Source of the DNA: Massilibacillus massiliensis
GTDB taxonomy: Bacteria; Bacillota; Negativicutes; FLKF01
Direction: 5' to 3'
Assembly (NCBI RefSeq): GCF_900086705.1
Contig: NZ_LT575483.1
Coordinates: 1,259,534 to 1,323,533, forward strand
DNA: 64,000 nucleotides
A program made the translations under genes and the position numbers. Shown here piece by piece: positions 24,287 to 32,869 of this stretch. Within the stretch, counting starts at the first letter, position 1, and each line of letters begins with the position of its first letter. The notes below the pieces were generated by a model. It was not told the DNA's origin. It made no database searches and was given only the letters and a program-made list of their open reading frames with translations.

Positions 24287-25225
24287 TTAAAGATTATTGA
24301 ATTTTATCTTTTGAAAACTCTCAATCAAGTTTTCAACCGCGACCACTGATGTTTTATCAATTGCTTCACGACTGATGGCAGCATTATGCGGTGTTAAAAT
24401 AACATTTTCAAATTTAAACAATCGTTCATCGAAATTTGGTTCATCCGGATGAACATCTAATCCAACCGCAAATAAATTTCCTTCTTCAAGGTTTTTAATC
24501 AAAGCCTGCTGATCAATTAAAGAAGCTCTGGCTGTATTAATTAAAACTGCATCCTTCTTCATACATGAAAATTCCTTATATGAAATCAATGGCCGCTCAT
24601 CAAATGCTGGCAAATGTAAAGTTATAATATCGGCATTTATTAATACATTTTCCAATGTCTCCTTTTTGATATTATACTGACTCATAAAGGGTTCATCATA
24701 ATAAACATCATACGCCAATAAAGACACATCAAAAGATTTCAATTTTTTCGCAACTTCTTTTCCAATAGAGCCTAATCCTATAATTCCTACTGTTTTACCA
24801 GTAAGATCACGCCCCTCTATTTTCATCCATTTATTTTCTTTGGAATATGCACTTGAAATGCATATTCCCTTTAATGATGCAAACATCAGTGAAATTGCAA
24901 ATTCTGCAACAGCATTGCTGTTGGCATTTTTAGTAGTTGTTACTCTTATGCTTTTTTCCTTACAATATGCTAGATCAACGTTATCCAATCCAACACCATA
25001 TCGCGAAACAACTTTTAATTTTGCAGCTGAATCAATCACAGATTGATTCAGCACTTCTGTGCTTAATATTACAGCATCAGCATCTTTTATCGCTGCTTTA
25101 AACTCACACTCCGTCATCATTCGGTGATATGGATTGAAAACGATTTTAAATCCAGCCTTCTCAAGCATTTCTTTTGGCTTCGAGCTATACTTACCGAAAC
25201 TATTTGATGTAACTAATACCTGCAT
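24287..25225 (-). CDS. D-2-hydroxyacid dehydrogenase (phosphoglycerate dehydrogenase-like)
   Basis: A 312-residue NAD-dependent dehydrogenase. The nucleotide-binding motif is GKTVGIIGLGSIGKEV (about 142-157). The catalytic triad residues are visible: Arg in LINTARASLID (about 233), Glu in VHPDEPNFD (about 262) and His in LTPHNAAIS (about 281). It lacks the C-terminal ACT domain of biosynthetic SerA, so it is probably catabolic and acts on a sugar-acid derivative of the PTS substrate. It is one of three different paralogues in the window. Confidence 0.85.
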   Translation of the reverse strand: MQVLVTSNSFGKYSSKPKEMLEKAGFKIVFNPYHRMMTECEFKAAIKDADAVILSTEVLNQSVIDSAAKLKVVSRYGVGLDNVDLAYCKEKSIRVTTTKNANSNAVAEFAISLMFASLKGICISSAYSKENKWMKIEGRDLTGKTVGIIGLGSIGKEVAKKLKSFDVSLLAYDVYYDEPFMSQYNIKKETLENVLINADIITLHLPAFDERPLISYKEFSCMKKDAVLINTARASLIDQQALIKNLEEGNLFAVGLDVHPDEPNFDERLFKFENVILTPHNAAISREAIDKTSVVAVENLIESFQKIKFNNL

Positions 25226-25300
25226 TCCATCCCCTACTTTCTAACTCTGCAGAACAGAATCAAAACTTTATTCCCCTAAATGCTATATACAACGCTCGTT

Positions 25301-26188
25301 TTACACCAATCCATAATGCTGAATCATATCTACGATCTTTTTATCCATCTCTCTACTAAGTTCTAAAACAGGACGTCGCGCAGGTCCCACCGCTGCTATC
25401 CCTGAAAGTTCAACAAAACGTTTTATAACAGAAGGCATCGTTCCTTGCTTATTAAAATCACTAAGAAGTTTTACTTCCTTCTGCAGCAACTCTGCTTTTT
25501 GTTCATCACCTGATTTGAGCGCTTTAAATAGATCTAAAATTATATCCGTAATAATATTGCTTAAACCAGCAATTGCTCCTGTAGCACCAAGACGATAACC
25601 ATCTAGAATAATTGAATCTGATCCTACAAGCACGGACATTTGTGTTCCACAAGTAGCATTAACGTAACCTTTTAAATTTTCGAGATTCCGACTGCTATCT
25701 TTTATGCCTACGATATTTTCAATTTTCGATAATCTTGATACAAGATTTGCACTGATATTAACCCCAGTCATCCTCGGTATATTGTATAAAACTACTGGAA
25801 CCGTTACAGATTTGGCAATATCCTCATAATATTGATAAAGTTCATCTTCTGACGGTGGCACGAAATATGGTGAAATGACTGAAAGCGCATCAACTCCAAT
25901 ATACTCCATTTTTTTTGACATACGAATTGCAGCATGAGTTGAACAAGCCCCCGATCCCGCAAATACCGGCACTCTTTGATTTACCAACTGTACAACTGTC
26001 TTGGTGAATTCTATCTTTTCAGCTTCATCTACCGCATAAAATTCTCCATTGCTCCCTAAAACAAATATTCCCGAAATTCCTTTATCAATTAAGTGTTCAA
26101 CTAACATCTCAGTTGCTTCATAATTAATTGTTTGCTTTTCATCGCGATGAAAAGGCGTGACAATTGGTGTAATAATACCTTCAAACAT
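25301..26188 (-). CDS. DapA-family aldolase/lyase
   Basis: A 295-residue member of the dihydrodipicolinate synthase / N-acetylneuraminate lyase family. The Schiff-base Lys is in IVGIKDSSRN (about residue 162) and the catalytic Tyr in VVLYNIPRMTG (about 135). The substrate loop is FVLGSNGEFY where biosynthetic DapA has GTTGE, which argues for a catabolic aldolase on 2-keto-3-deoxy sugar acids or similar. It is located between the EIIC gene and the hydroxyacid dehydrogenase, so it would cleave an intermediate to pyruvate and an aldehyde. Exact substrate unknown. Start ATG at 26188 with TAGGAGG. Confidence 0.85.
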   Translation of the reverse strand: MFEGIITPIVTPFHRDEKQTINYEATEMLVEHLIDKGISGIFVLGSNGEFYAVDEAEKIEFTKTVVQLVNQRVPVFAGSGACSTHAAIRMSKKMEYIGVDALSVISPYFVPPSEDELYQYYEDIAKSVTVPVVLYNIPRMTGVNISANLVSRLSKIENIVGIKDSSRNLENLKGYVNATCGTQMSVLVGSDSIILDGYRLGATGAIAGLSNIITDIILDLFKALKSGDEQKAELLQKEVKLLSDFNKQGTMPSVIKRFVELSGIAAVGPARRPVLELSREMDKKIVDMIQHYGLV

Positions 26189-26234
26189 GTTTTACCTCCT
26201 AATAAATTGCATTTAAAATGAACAATGTTTATAT

Positions 26235-27521
26235 TTAAAGTGCTTTACTAATTGCTGCAAGTATAAAATCAATAAAGTTATTCATGCCTCCAGCTGCGAC
26301 AAGAACACCTGAAGGAAGTGAAGTAACACCAGAATTAGCTACAAATTGCGTACATAAAGAAGCTGTAAAATTAAATGCGAAGAGCGTAAATATCATATAG
26401 ACACATCCTGTAATCATGGATCTAAACATATTGCCCTTACAAACCATCGTAATCGTAGCCATCGCATAAGTTAATGAAGATCCAAAAAAGGCGGCAGGAA
26501 AAAACTTATTCCAAGGAAGAACAAAAGCTAGTAATATACAAATTGGTATCATAACTGCTGCTACCGTGATAGCCGTTTGATTTCCAACCCCTAATGCAAT
26601 GTCAACACCAATATTAATCTCTGCATCTGCTCCAAGCTTCTTTATCATATAATCTCTAGCAGCTCTACTGATCGGGCTCATTCCTTCCATGAATAGCCTA
26701 ACCATACGCGGAGTCAATGTAATTGCGGCAGCTAATCCCACTGAAATTTTGATGATTCCAGGCAAAGGCTGTCCTGTAAGAATTCCCAAAAATGCACCTA
26801 AAATCGCGCCGATAATTGTTGGATCGGCTAAACTACCAAATTTACTGCCAATCGTCTCAAATGAAATATTAATTTTTTTAATAACCGGAATTTTATCAAT
26901 CACATAATTTACAGCCAACGCAATCGGCAAAGTTGTCAATATCTGCAGAATTGTGGTACAGGTAGTTCCTTCAAGGCCAAAATATTCTTGCCAATACGGT
27001 GCCACCTTGTCCCCAACATAACAGATAAAAACTGAAAGAAGAACGCCAAAGGCTATACTTATACTATAATTTGTTACTCCCGAAATCCCCATCAAAGTTA
27101 AAATAAGGGATAATATCGCAGAGGATCTTAAGAGATGCCAGTAATTCCAAATATCAACATTTAATGTTTTAATCAGTTTAAATCGAATCAAGAGAAAATT
27201 TACAATTAACCCCAGGGGAACAATAATCGCCGTAAACTGAGTAGCCCACGCCGCTGCCGAAAGCGTCTCCCAGCCAACATCAACGATGCTGAAACCTGTT
27301 CCTATACTAGAATAATGTTTAATTACCGGTGTCAATGTAGCAACAAGAAACCCTACAACCAACTGTAAGCCTTGAAATCCAATTCCCACTAAAAGTCCTG
27401 CTTTTAACGCTTTAATGAAACTGACTCTAAAAATTAATCCTAAAGCTAAAATCATTAATGGAAGAAGTGCAACAGCACCAACATTCAAAATTGCTTGAAC
27501 TATATGGCTAAATGTATCCAT
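26235..27521 (-). CDS. PTS EIIC, galactitol (GatC) family permease
   Basis: A 428-residue integral membrane protein with about nine to eleven hydrophobic segments and the EIIC-GAT pattern: an NVGAVALLPLMILALGLIF start, GLQLVVGFLV, SIVDVGWETLSAAAWA, and the long LADPTIIGAILGAFLG segment (about 232-247) followed by GMSPISRAA. It carries the sugar across the inner membrane while EIIB phosphorylates it. It lies 24 bases after the EIIB gene. GatC relatives carry galactitol, pentitols and other polyols, so the family alone does not name the sugar. Confidence 0.9.
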   Translation of the reverse strand: MDTFSHIVQAILNVGAVALLPLMILALGLIFRVSFIKALKAGLLVGIGFQGLQLVVGFLVATLTPVIKHYSSIGTGFSIVDVGWETLSAAAWATQFTAIIVPLGLIVNFLLIRFKLIKTLNVDIWNYWHLLRSSAILSLILTLMGISGVTNYSISIAFGVLLSVFICYVGDKVAPYWQEYFGLEGTTCTTILQILTTLPIALAVNYVIDKIPVIKKINISFETIGSKFGSLADPTIIGAILGAFLGILTGQPLPGIIKISVGLAAAITLTPRMVRLFMEGMSPISRAARDYMIKKLGADAEINIGVDIALGVGNQTAITVAAVMIPICILLAFVLPWNKFFPAAFFGSSLTYAMATITMVCKGNMFRSMITGCVYMIFTLFAFNFTASLCTQFVANSGVTSLPSGVLVAAGGMNNFIDFILAAISKAL

Positions 27522-27545
27522 AGTTGTATCATTTCCTCCTAAATA

Positions 27546-27851
27546 TTATTTCTCTGTTTGTTTTTCCGACAAAATAGTTTCCAGTAATTCAACAATTGCT
27601 TTTTTGGTCTTTTCTACACCGATGCCAGTGATAAATGAAGTTACACTTAAAACGGGCTTTGGTAGGGTCCTATCATATTTACCTGTAGTTAATACTAAAT
27701 CCGCATTTTCCACACAACTCGAAAGTTCTCCCATACTACACGTAGACACATTTACAGAAATATGATGCGCTTCACAAACTTCTTCTACTGTACGTGCAGC
27801 AAGCGTGGACGTTGCAACACCGCTTCCACAAGCAACTAGAATTTTCAGCAT
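27546..27851 (-). CDS. PTS EIIB, galactitol (GatB) type
   Basis: About 101 residues, starting MLKILVACGSGVATSTLAAR. The phospho-acceptor Cys is Cys8 in the P-loop-like turn ACGSGVATS. I prefer the ATG at 27851, with GGAAGG nine bases upstream; an ATG three codons earlier is almost on top of that site. It receives phosphate from EIIA (22928) and hands it to the sugar bound by EIIC. First gene of its operon. Confidence 0.9.
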   Translation of the reverse strand: MLKILVACGSGVATSTLAARTVEEVCEAHHISVNVSTCSMGELSSCVENADLVLTTGKYDRTLPKPVLSVTSFITGIGVEKTKKAIVELLETILSEKQTEK

Positions 27852-27930
27852 ATAACTCATCCTTCCCTTTTCTTCTTAATAATTAATAAAATCAAAATAT
27901 TCTTACTATTTGTTCATATACATATTTTAC

Positions 27931-28003
27931 AGAATATTTTTAAAAAAGAAAAATATAAAATGCTACCTCTACTGTCATACATTTGTATTAATCATAAGAC
28001 ATA
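27931..28003 (-). promoter_or_regulatory. conserved regulatory element before the EIIB-EIIC operon
   Basis: On the minus strand: ATTAATACAAATGTATGACA, then GTAGAGGTAGCATTTTATAT. The same block, with a dozen scattered changes, lies at 30769-30833 before the transaldolase operon (ATTAATACAAGTGTGTGATA, then CTAAAGGTAATAAGTTATAT). The last part is a good -10. The upstream part is the likely binding site of the PRD activator. The rest of the 27861-28125 gap is A/T-rich without further features. Confidence 0.55.
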
Positions 28004-28125
28004 AATTATCTGAAATAATACAATTCGTAAATTTAAAAACAATTTATGTATTTTAATGCAACTTATATGCAAAACTTCTCTTCTATGAATGAAAAAACAT
28101 AATCGTCATTATTGCTTGTCCTATA

Positions 28126-29076
28126 TCATTGATTTTTCTTCAATGCTTTTTTTGCAACAGCAGCAATATGTTCCATACACAATCCGAATTGTTTTAATAA
28201 TTCTTCAGCAGTGCCTGAATGTCCAAATTCATCCTCAATCCCAATTTTCACTACTGGAACTGGATTGTTTTGGCACACCAAACCACAAACAGCATCACCC
28301 AATCCACCAATCACACTATGTTCCTCTACAGTAAGTAAAAGACGAGTATCTTTAGCCGCTTGCATAATGATTTCCTCATCAAGCGGTTTTATAGTATGAA
28401 TATTAATCACCCTCGCATGAATACCATCTTGTGCAAGCAATTCGGCGGCCCGCAGTGCTTCATATACCATCAATCCCGTTGCAACAATTGACATGCCATT
28501 GCCATCTCTCAAACAAATTCCTTTGCCAAGTTGAAAACGATATTTATTAAAATCATTGAACACCGGAGCTGCGAATCGACTAAAACGTAGATAAACCGGT
28601 CCTTCATGCAATATAGCAGCTTCCACTGCTGCTTTTGCTTCTACGTCATCAGCTGGACAAATAATTGTCATCCCAGGAATAGACCGCATCAGTGCAATAT
28701 CTTCATTACATTGATGGGTCGCCCCGTCTTCTCCAACCGTGATACCAGCATGTGTCGCTCCAATTTTTACTGGAAGATGTGGATAAGCTATGGAGTTTCG
28801 TATTTGTTCAAAAGCACGACCTGCCGCGAACATTGCAAATGAACTGGCAAAAGGAATCATTCCTGAAGCCGCCAATCCTGCAGCAATTCCCATTAAATTA
28901 CTTTCCGCGATACCACAATCAATAAAGCGTGCTGGATATGCTTGCCTAAAAATCTTTGTCTGTGTGGCCTCCGCAAGATCCGCATCTAAAACTACCATAT
29001 TTTGATACTTTGGAAAGAGATCCCGTAATGCTTCGCCATAGCTGAGCCGTGTTGCTTTTTTCACCAAATTACTCAC
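28126..29076 (-). CDS. transketolase, C-terminal subunit
   Basis: A 316-residue half-transketolase holding the pyrimidine-binding and C-terminal domains. Visible parts are VVLDADLAEATQTKIF (about 32), RFIDCGIAESNLMGIAAGLA with the catalytic Glu (about 57), the GATHQCNEDIALMRSIPGM block (about 118) and EEHSVIGGLGDAV near residue 251. It starts at a GTG at 29076, overlapping the N-terminal subunit gene by 8 bases. Together they transfer two-carbon units between sugar phosphates. Split transketolases are usual in archaea and in catabolic operons of Firmicutes. Confidence 0.9.
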   Translation of the reverse strand: MSNLVKKATRLSYGEALRDLFPKYQNMVVLDADLAEATQTKIFRQAYPARFIDCGIAESNLMGIAAGLAASGMIPFASSFAMFAAGRAFEQIRNSIAYPHLPVKIGATHAGITVGEDGATHQCNEDIALMRSIPGMTIICPADDVEAKAAVEAAILHEGPVYLRFSRFAAPVFNDFNKYRFQLGKGICLRDGNGMSIVATGLMVYEALRAAELLAQDGIHARVINIHTIKPLDEEIIMQAAKDTRLLLTVEEHSVIGGLGDAVCGLVCQNNPVPVVKIGIEDEFGHSGTAEELLKQFGLCMEHIAAVAKKALKKNQ

Positions 29077-29929
29077 TTTTACACCTCTCTTTCTCTAACT
29101 TGCTCATATAAATTTTTATTTCTTGCATAGCCTGCTCATATTCCTCCCGATTAGGAGCTTTTCCATGCCATTCTTTCCGATTTTCCATAAAAGAAATTCC
29201 CTTCCCTTTTGAAGATCTAGCGATCACGGCTGTCGGGGCTCCCTTTATGCGCTTCGATTCACTTACAGCACTTTCAATTTCTACAAAATCATGAGCATCA
29301 ATTGTTATAACATGAAAACCAAAAGCTTTAAATTTTTCATCTAAAGGTTCCGGACCGCCAATTTCTGAAACTAACCCATCAATTTGCAAACCATTGCAAT
29401 CAACAAACATACATAAATTATCCAATTTCTTATGTGCAGCGAACATTGCTGCTTCCCAAACCTGTCCTTCTTCTGTTTCTCCATCGCCCACAATTGTGTA
29501 TACTCTATAATTTCTATTTTGCAATTTGCCAGCTAAAGCGATCCCGCAGGCTGCCGAAATGCCTTGCCCTAACGAACCGGTAGTCATATCAATCCCAGGT
29601 GTTTTTTTCATATCGGGATGTCCTTGTAGCATTGCTCCATTATGACGCAAACATCTTATTTCCTCATAAGAGAAGAATTTTTTATATGCTAAGGCTGCAT
29701 AAAGAGCTGGAGCCGCATGTCCTTTTGATAATACCAATCGATCCCGTTGTATCCACTTCGGATTCTTGCTATCAATACGCATTTCTACAAAATATAAATA
29801 CGTCAATAGTTCTACAATTGACAATGATCCCCCCGGATGCCCCGACCTAGCACAATATACTCCGTCAATAATCCCATAACGAATTTGTGCAGATACTCGT
29901 TTAAGTTCAAGCTCCTTTTCTTTTTCCAT
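29069..29929 (-). CDS. transketolase, N-terminal subunit
   Basis: A 286-residue thiamine-diphosphate-binding half. It shows the His-containing ARSGHPGGSLSIVELL (about 27-42), RDRLVLSKGHAAPALYAALA (about 62-81), GSLGQGISAACGIAL, and the diphosphate/Mg motif VGDGETEEGQVWEAA (about 147-161) ending near N-G-L-Q-I-D-G. It overlaps the C-terminal subunit gene and follows the transaldolase gene by 14 bases, so the three form one transcription unit. Confidence 0.9.
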   Translation of the reverse strand: MEKEKELELKRVSAQIRYGIIDGVYCARSGHPGGSLSIVELLTYLYFVEMRIDSKNPKWIQRDRLVLSKGHAAPALYAALAYKKFFSYEEIRCLRHNGAMLQGHPDMKKTPGIDMTTGSLGQGISAACGIALAGKLQNRNYRVYTIVGDGETEEGQVWEAAMFAAHKKLDNLCMFVDCNGLQIDGLVSEIGGPEPLDEKFKAFGFHVITIDAHDFVEIESAVSESKRIKGAPTAVIARSSKGKGISFMENRKEWHGKAPNREEYEQAMQEIKIYMSKLEKERCKSE

Positions 29930-29943
29930 GCTCTTTCTCCCTT

Positions 29944-30597
29944 TTATTCGCCAAACACTTTTTTGTAATCTAGTCGAAATTTCTCAATTCCTTGATCAGT
30001 CAATGGATGTTTCACCATCTGCTCAAACACTTTATATGGTACAGTAGCTATATCGGCTCCGGCATATGCACAATCCATCACATGGATAGGTGTACGGACA
30101 CTTGCACAAATAATCTGAGCTTGCAGTTGATGGATTTTAAATATTTTTGCAATTTGCTTAATCAAATCAACCCCGGTGGTAGAAATATCGTCTAATCTGC
30201 CTAAAAAAGGAGAAACGTATGTAGCACCTGCTCTCGCAGCTAACAATGCTTGATTGACATTAAATATTAAAGTTACGTTAGTTTTAATATTTTCTTTACT
30301 CAAAACCTTAACTGCTTTTAACCCCTCTATGGTCATTGGAATTTTCACCACCATATTGGGATGAATTGCAGCAATTTCACGCCCTTCAACAATCATTTTC
30401 TCCGCCTTAACTGTTGTCGCTTTCACTTCTCCACTGATAGGGCCATCAATGATTTCTGTAATTTCAGAAATTACTTTTTTAAATTCGCGCCCTTCTTTGG
30501 CAATTAACGACGGGTTTGTTGTTACACCAAAGATAACGCCCATATCATTTGCCTTACGAATTTCATCCACATTTGCTGTATCAATAAAAAATTTCAC
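29944..30597 (-). CDS. TalC-type transaldolase / fructose-6-phosphate aldolase family
   Basis: I take the GTG at 30597 as start, with AAGGAGG eight bases upstream; a longer frame exists but lacks a ribosome site. The 217-residue TIM barrel has [19 protein letters not shown] at the N-terminus, [13 protein letters not shown], and the Schiff-base Lys in TNVTLIFN context preceded by VKIPMT (Lys about 83). SPFLGRLDD (about 132) and [10 protein letters not shown]-like [13 protein letters not shown] near 180 fit the subfamily. It links the two- and three-carbon transfers of this operon with glycolysis. Confidence 0.88.
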   Translation of the reverse strand: MKFFIDTANVDEIRKANDMGVIFGVTTNPSLIAKEGREFKKVISEITEIIDGPISGEVKATTVKAEKMIVEGREIAAIHPNMVVKIPMTIEGLKAVKVLSKENIKTNVTLIFNVNQALLAARAGATYVSPFLGRLDDISTTGVDLIKQIAKIFKIHQLQAQIICASVRTPIHVMDCAYAGADIATVPYKVFEQMVKHPLTDQGIEKFRLDYKKVFGE

Positions 30598-30768
30598 TAA
30601 AGCTGCCTCCTTAAATTTTAATAAATATGATGAAACCAAATATCCTCCTTGCGCTTTTAAATTTAAACATTCAATTTTACCTCTTTCTAGAAATTTATCT
30701 TATTAACATTCTTCATCCCTCCTACTAAATTTGATATACTTTTGTTATCTAACCATGTACAAATTATA

Positions 30769-30833
30769 CGAAATATTCAAAAAAAACAAAAATATAACTT
30801 ATTACCTTTAGTATCACACACTTGTATTAATTG
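30769..30833 (-). promoter_or_regulatory. conserved regulatory element before the transaldolase operon
   Basis: This is the second copy of the element at 27931. Shared bases include ATTAATACAA, TGTRTGA, and the TTATATTTTT -10 region on the minus strand. Both copies lie 80-170 bases before the first gene of an operon in the same island, so joint control by the PRD activator is likely. The rest of the 30598-30855 gap is A/T-rich without other recognisable features. Confidence 0.55.
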
Positions 30834-30855
30834 TTTTAATATAGAATTTCCAAAT

Positions 30856-30894
30856 AAAAAGCACGATAGAGTACAATACTCTATCGTGCTTTTT
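30856..30894 (-). terminator. intrinsic terminator of the nine-gene gluconate operon
   Basis: AGCACGATAGAG pairs with CTCTATCGTGCT around TACAATA, and T-runs flank it on both strands. It follows the HAD phosphatase stop by about 43 bases. This is the parent of the copies at 1973 and 20503. Confidence 0.85.
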
Positions 30895-30936
30895 ATTATT
30901 TCATGCAAACGGGATACAATAATCCCTAAATCTTAA

Positions 30937-31734
30937 TTAACTAAAATATTGATTTAAAATCCATGCAACGCCATCATTTTCGTTGTCTTTGGTTACTGTA
31001 TCGGCAATTTGTTTTAATTCGTCGCAAGCATTTCCCATCGCAATGGAAGTTCCGCTTTCTTTCAGCATTGACAAATCATTTCGTTCATTGCCAATCGCCA
31101 TGACATTTTTCAGGTCGATTGCATACATTTCGCAAACTTTCTTAAGGGCAATTCCTTTAGATGCGAAAGCATCCACAATTTCTATTCCGTCATCGCCTTC
31201 TCGCGTTACATTGAAATCCGCAAAATGGCTGGGTATCCATTGCAGATACCGATCACGTAAAGCAGCAGTTAAATGAAGTAAAAAGATGCGGAAGGGCTCC
31301 CTGTCTACGTTAGCTAAAGAAGTCCTTTCCATGACCTCGAATGGAACATTAAAGTTTTTAGAAAATTTCGCAGTTGCTTCGCTCTTTTCTTTCACATACA
31401 GCCGATTCAATCCATATACTTTCAGATATAAATCTTCGTTTTCAAGAATTTCAATGAGTTTTTTATAACTATGCAAACTTAGGGGGCGTTTGTCAATCGC
31501 TTGAGATTCTGAAAATCCAATATATGCACCGCTTAAACAAATCATCGGTGTCTTTAAATCGAGCTCCTGATAATACGGCAATATAGAATTCGGTGTCCGG
31601 GCAGATGCCAAAATGATTTTGATATCTTTTTGCGCTAGTTTTTTAATCATTTTGACGGTGGGCACCGAAATCTTTCTATTATCGCTTAGCAGTGTTCCAT
31701 CTAAGTCTATCGCAACTAACTTTATATCTTCCAC
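30937..31734 (-). CDS. Cof-type HAD-superfamily phosphatase
   Basis: A 265-residue hydrolase with HAD motif I as VAIDLDGTLLSDN (nucleophile Asp about residue 10), motif II as ILASARTP, and motif III/IV as VMAIGNERNDLSML (about 212). The cap is of the C2B type seen in Cof/YidA phosphatases, which remove phosphate from small sugar phosphates. It starts at a GTG that overlaps the stop of the upstream Zn-dehydrogenase (TAGTG), so the two are coupled. It is the last gene of the gluconate-type operon. Its 3' end exists in two further damaged copies. Confidence 0.9.
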   Translation of the reverse strand: MEDIKLVAIDLDGTLLSDNRKISVPTVKMIKKLAQKDIKIILASARTPNSILPYYQELDLKTPMICLSGAYIGFSESQAIDKRPLSLHSYKKLIEILENEDLYLKVYGLNRLYVKEKSEATAKFSKNFNVPFEVMERTSLANVDREPFRIFLLHLTAALRDRYLQWIPSHFADFNVTREGDDGIEIVDAFASKGIALKKVCEMYAIDLKNVMAIGNERNDLSMLKESGTSIAMGNACDELKQIADTVTKDNENDGVAWILNQYFS

Positions 31735-32828
31735 TATTTTACGATACGAATCCCTGCATGATTTTTAATGTCTGCAGCTACTGCTTCAAGATCCGGAACT
31801 ACGATAACACGTAAGCCACCACGATCTTCTACAATTTTCATGCCATCACAGATCTTATCTAAAGATACTGCATGTGTCATAATTTTATCTACGTCAATTT
31901 TACCGCTGCGGATCATTTCTAATGCAAGCGCATTATGCCTTGGTGCTGAAGAGAATACACCATATAATGCAATCTGACGATAGTGAACGAAATTCGCATC
32001 AATTTCTAAATTTGGTTTATCTTTTGGCAGACCAGCGAACAGACAAACTTTTCCCATTTTGCTGGCCATATTAATGCCGGCTGTCATTGCTGCTGTATTT
32101 CCAGCAGTTACAATCACTACATTGGCACCCATACCATTTGTTAAATCTTTTACCGCTTGGACGCCATCTTGACTGCTTAGGTCAATATAAGCATCATAGT
32201 TGAAATGTTTTGCTTCTTCCAAGCGTTTTGCACTCCGGTTGATTAAAAATACTTTTCCTGCACCACGCGCTCTAGCAAGTTCAGCATGCATCAGACCAAT
32301 CGGACCAGCTCCAATAACAGCTACTGTATCACCCAATTGAATATTCATCACTTCTTGTCCGTTTACTACACAAGCTAAAGGCTCCGCCAAGGACGCTGAT
32401 AAATAATCCACTTCATCTGGAATTCGATTTACGTTTCCAGCGCGCACTGCACCTGCCGGCACGAGTACATATTCAGCAAACCCGCCGTTATAATGATGCG
32501 CAATCGTTTCTCTGGTGTAGCACATGTTTTGCCAGCCGGATAAACAATAGCTGCAAGAACCGCAGCCGATCCCCGGACAACAAATTACCCGTTCTCCCAC
32601 TTTATAGTCTTTTACGCCTTCACCGACCTCGATGATTTCACCGGCAAATTCATGTCCTAATACGATTGGTGGTTTAATATGCGCGTGACCATGTCTAAAA
32701 GTTCTTACGTCCCCGCCACAAATCGCGCATGCCTTTACCTTAACTAATAAAGCGCCTTCTTGAATTTTGGGTGTTTCTATATTCTCTACATCAATCGATG
32801 CTGTTCCTTTATAAACTGCTGCTTTCAT
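31734..32828 (-). CDS. zinc-dependent medium-chain dehydrogenase (sorbitol/threonine dehydrogenase type)
   Basis: A 364-residue MDR enzyme. Catalytic zinc ligands are Cys in CAICGGDVRTF (about 37) and His-Glu in VLGHEFAGEI (about 58-67). The structural zinc lobe has four cysteines in CPGIGCGSCSYC and the following NMC (about 88-107). The NAD-binding motif is VAVIGAGPIGLMHAELA (about 168). It would oxidise a polyol or a hydroxy-acid sugar at a secondary alcohol. The substrate cannot be named from the sequence. It shares the operon with a kinase and two hydroxyacid dehydrogenases. Confidence 0.87.
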   Translation of the reverse strand: MKAAVYKGTASIDVENIETPKIQEGALLVKVKACAICGGDVRTFRHGHAHIKPPIVLGHEFAGEIIEVGEGVKDYKVGERVICCPGIGCGSCSYCLSGWQNMCYTRETIAHHYNGGFAEYVLVPAGAVRAGNVNRIPDEVDYLSASLAEPLACVVNGQEVMNIQLGDTVAVIGAGPIGLMHAELARARGAGKVFLINRSAKRLEEAKHFNYDAYIDLSSQDGVQAVKDLTNGMGANVVIVTAGNTAAMTAGINMASKMGKVCLFAGLPKDKPNLEIDANFVHYRQIALYGVFSSAPRHNALALEMIRSGKIDVDKIMTHAVSLDKICDGMKIVEDRGGLRVIVVPDLEAVAADIKNHAGIRIVK

Positions 32829-32869
32829 CTAAAGTAGTCCTCCTTGCTTTTTGTTCGTCAAATCGTTGC

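Noticed and set aside
20640-30860. Integrase or tRNA attachment site for the PTS island
   Set aside because: No integrase, excisionase or tRNA sequence was found in or beside the block. Only the HAD 3'-end repeats support an insertion, so the mechanism is left open.
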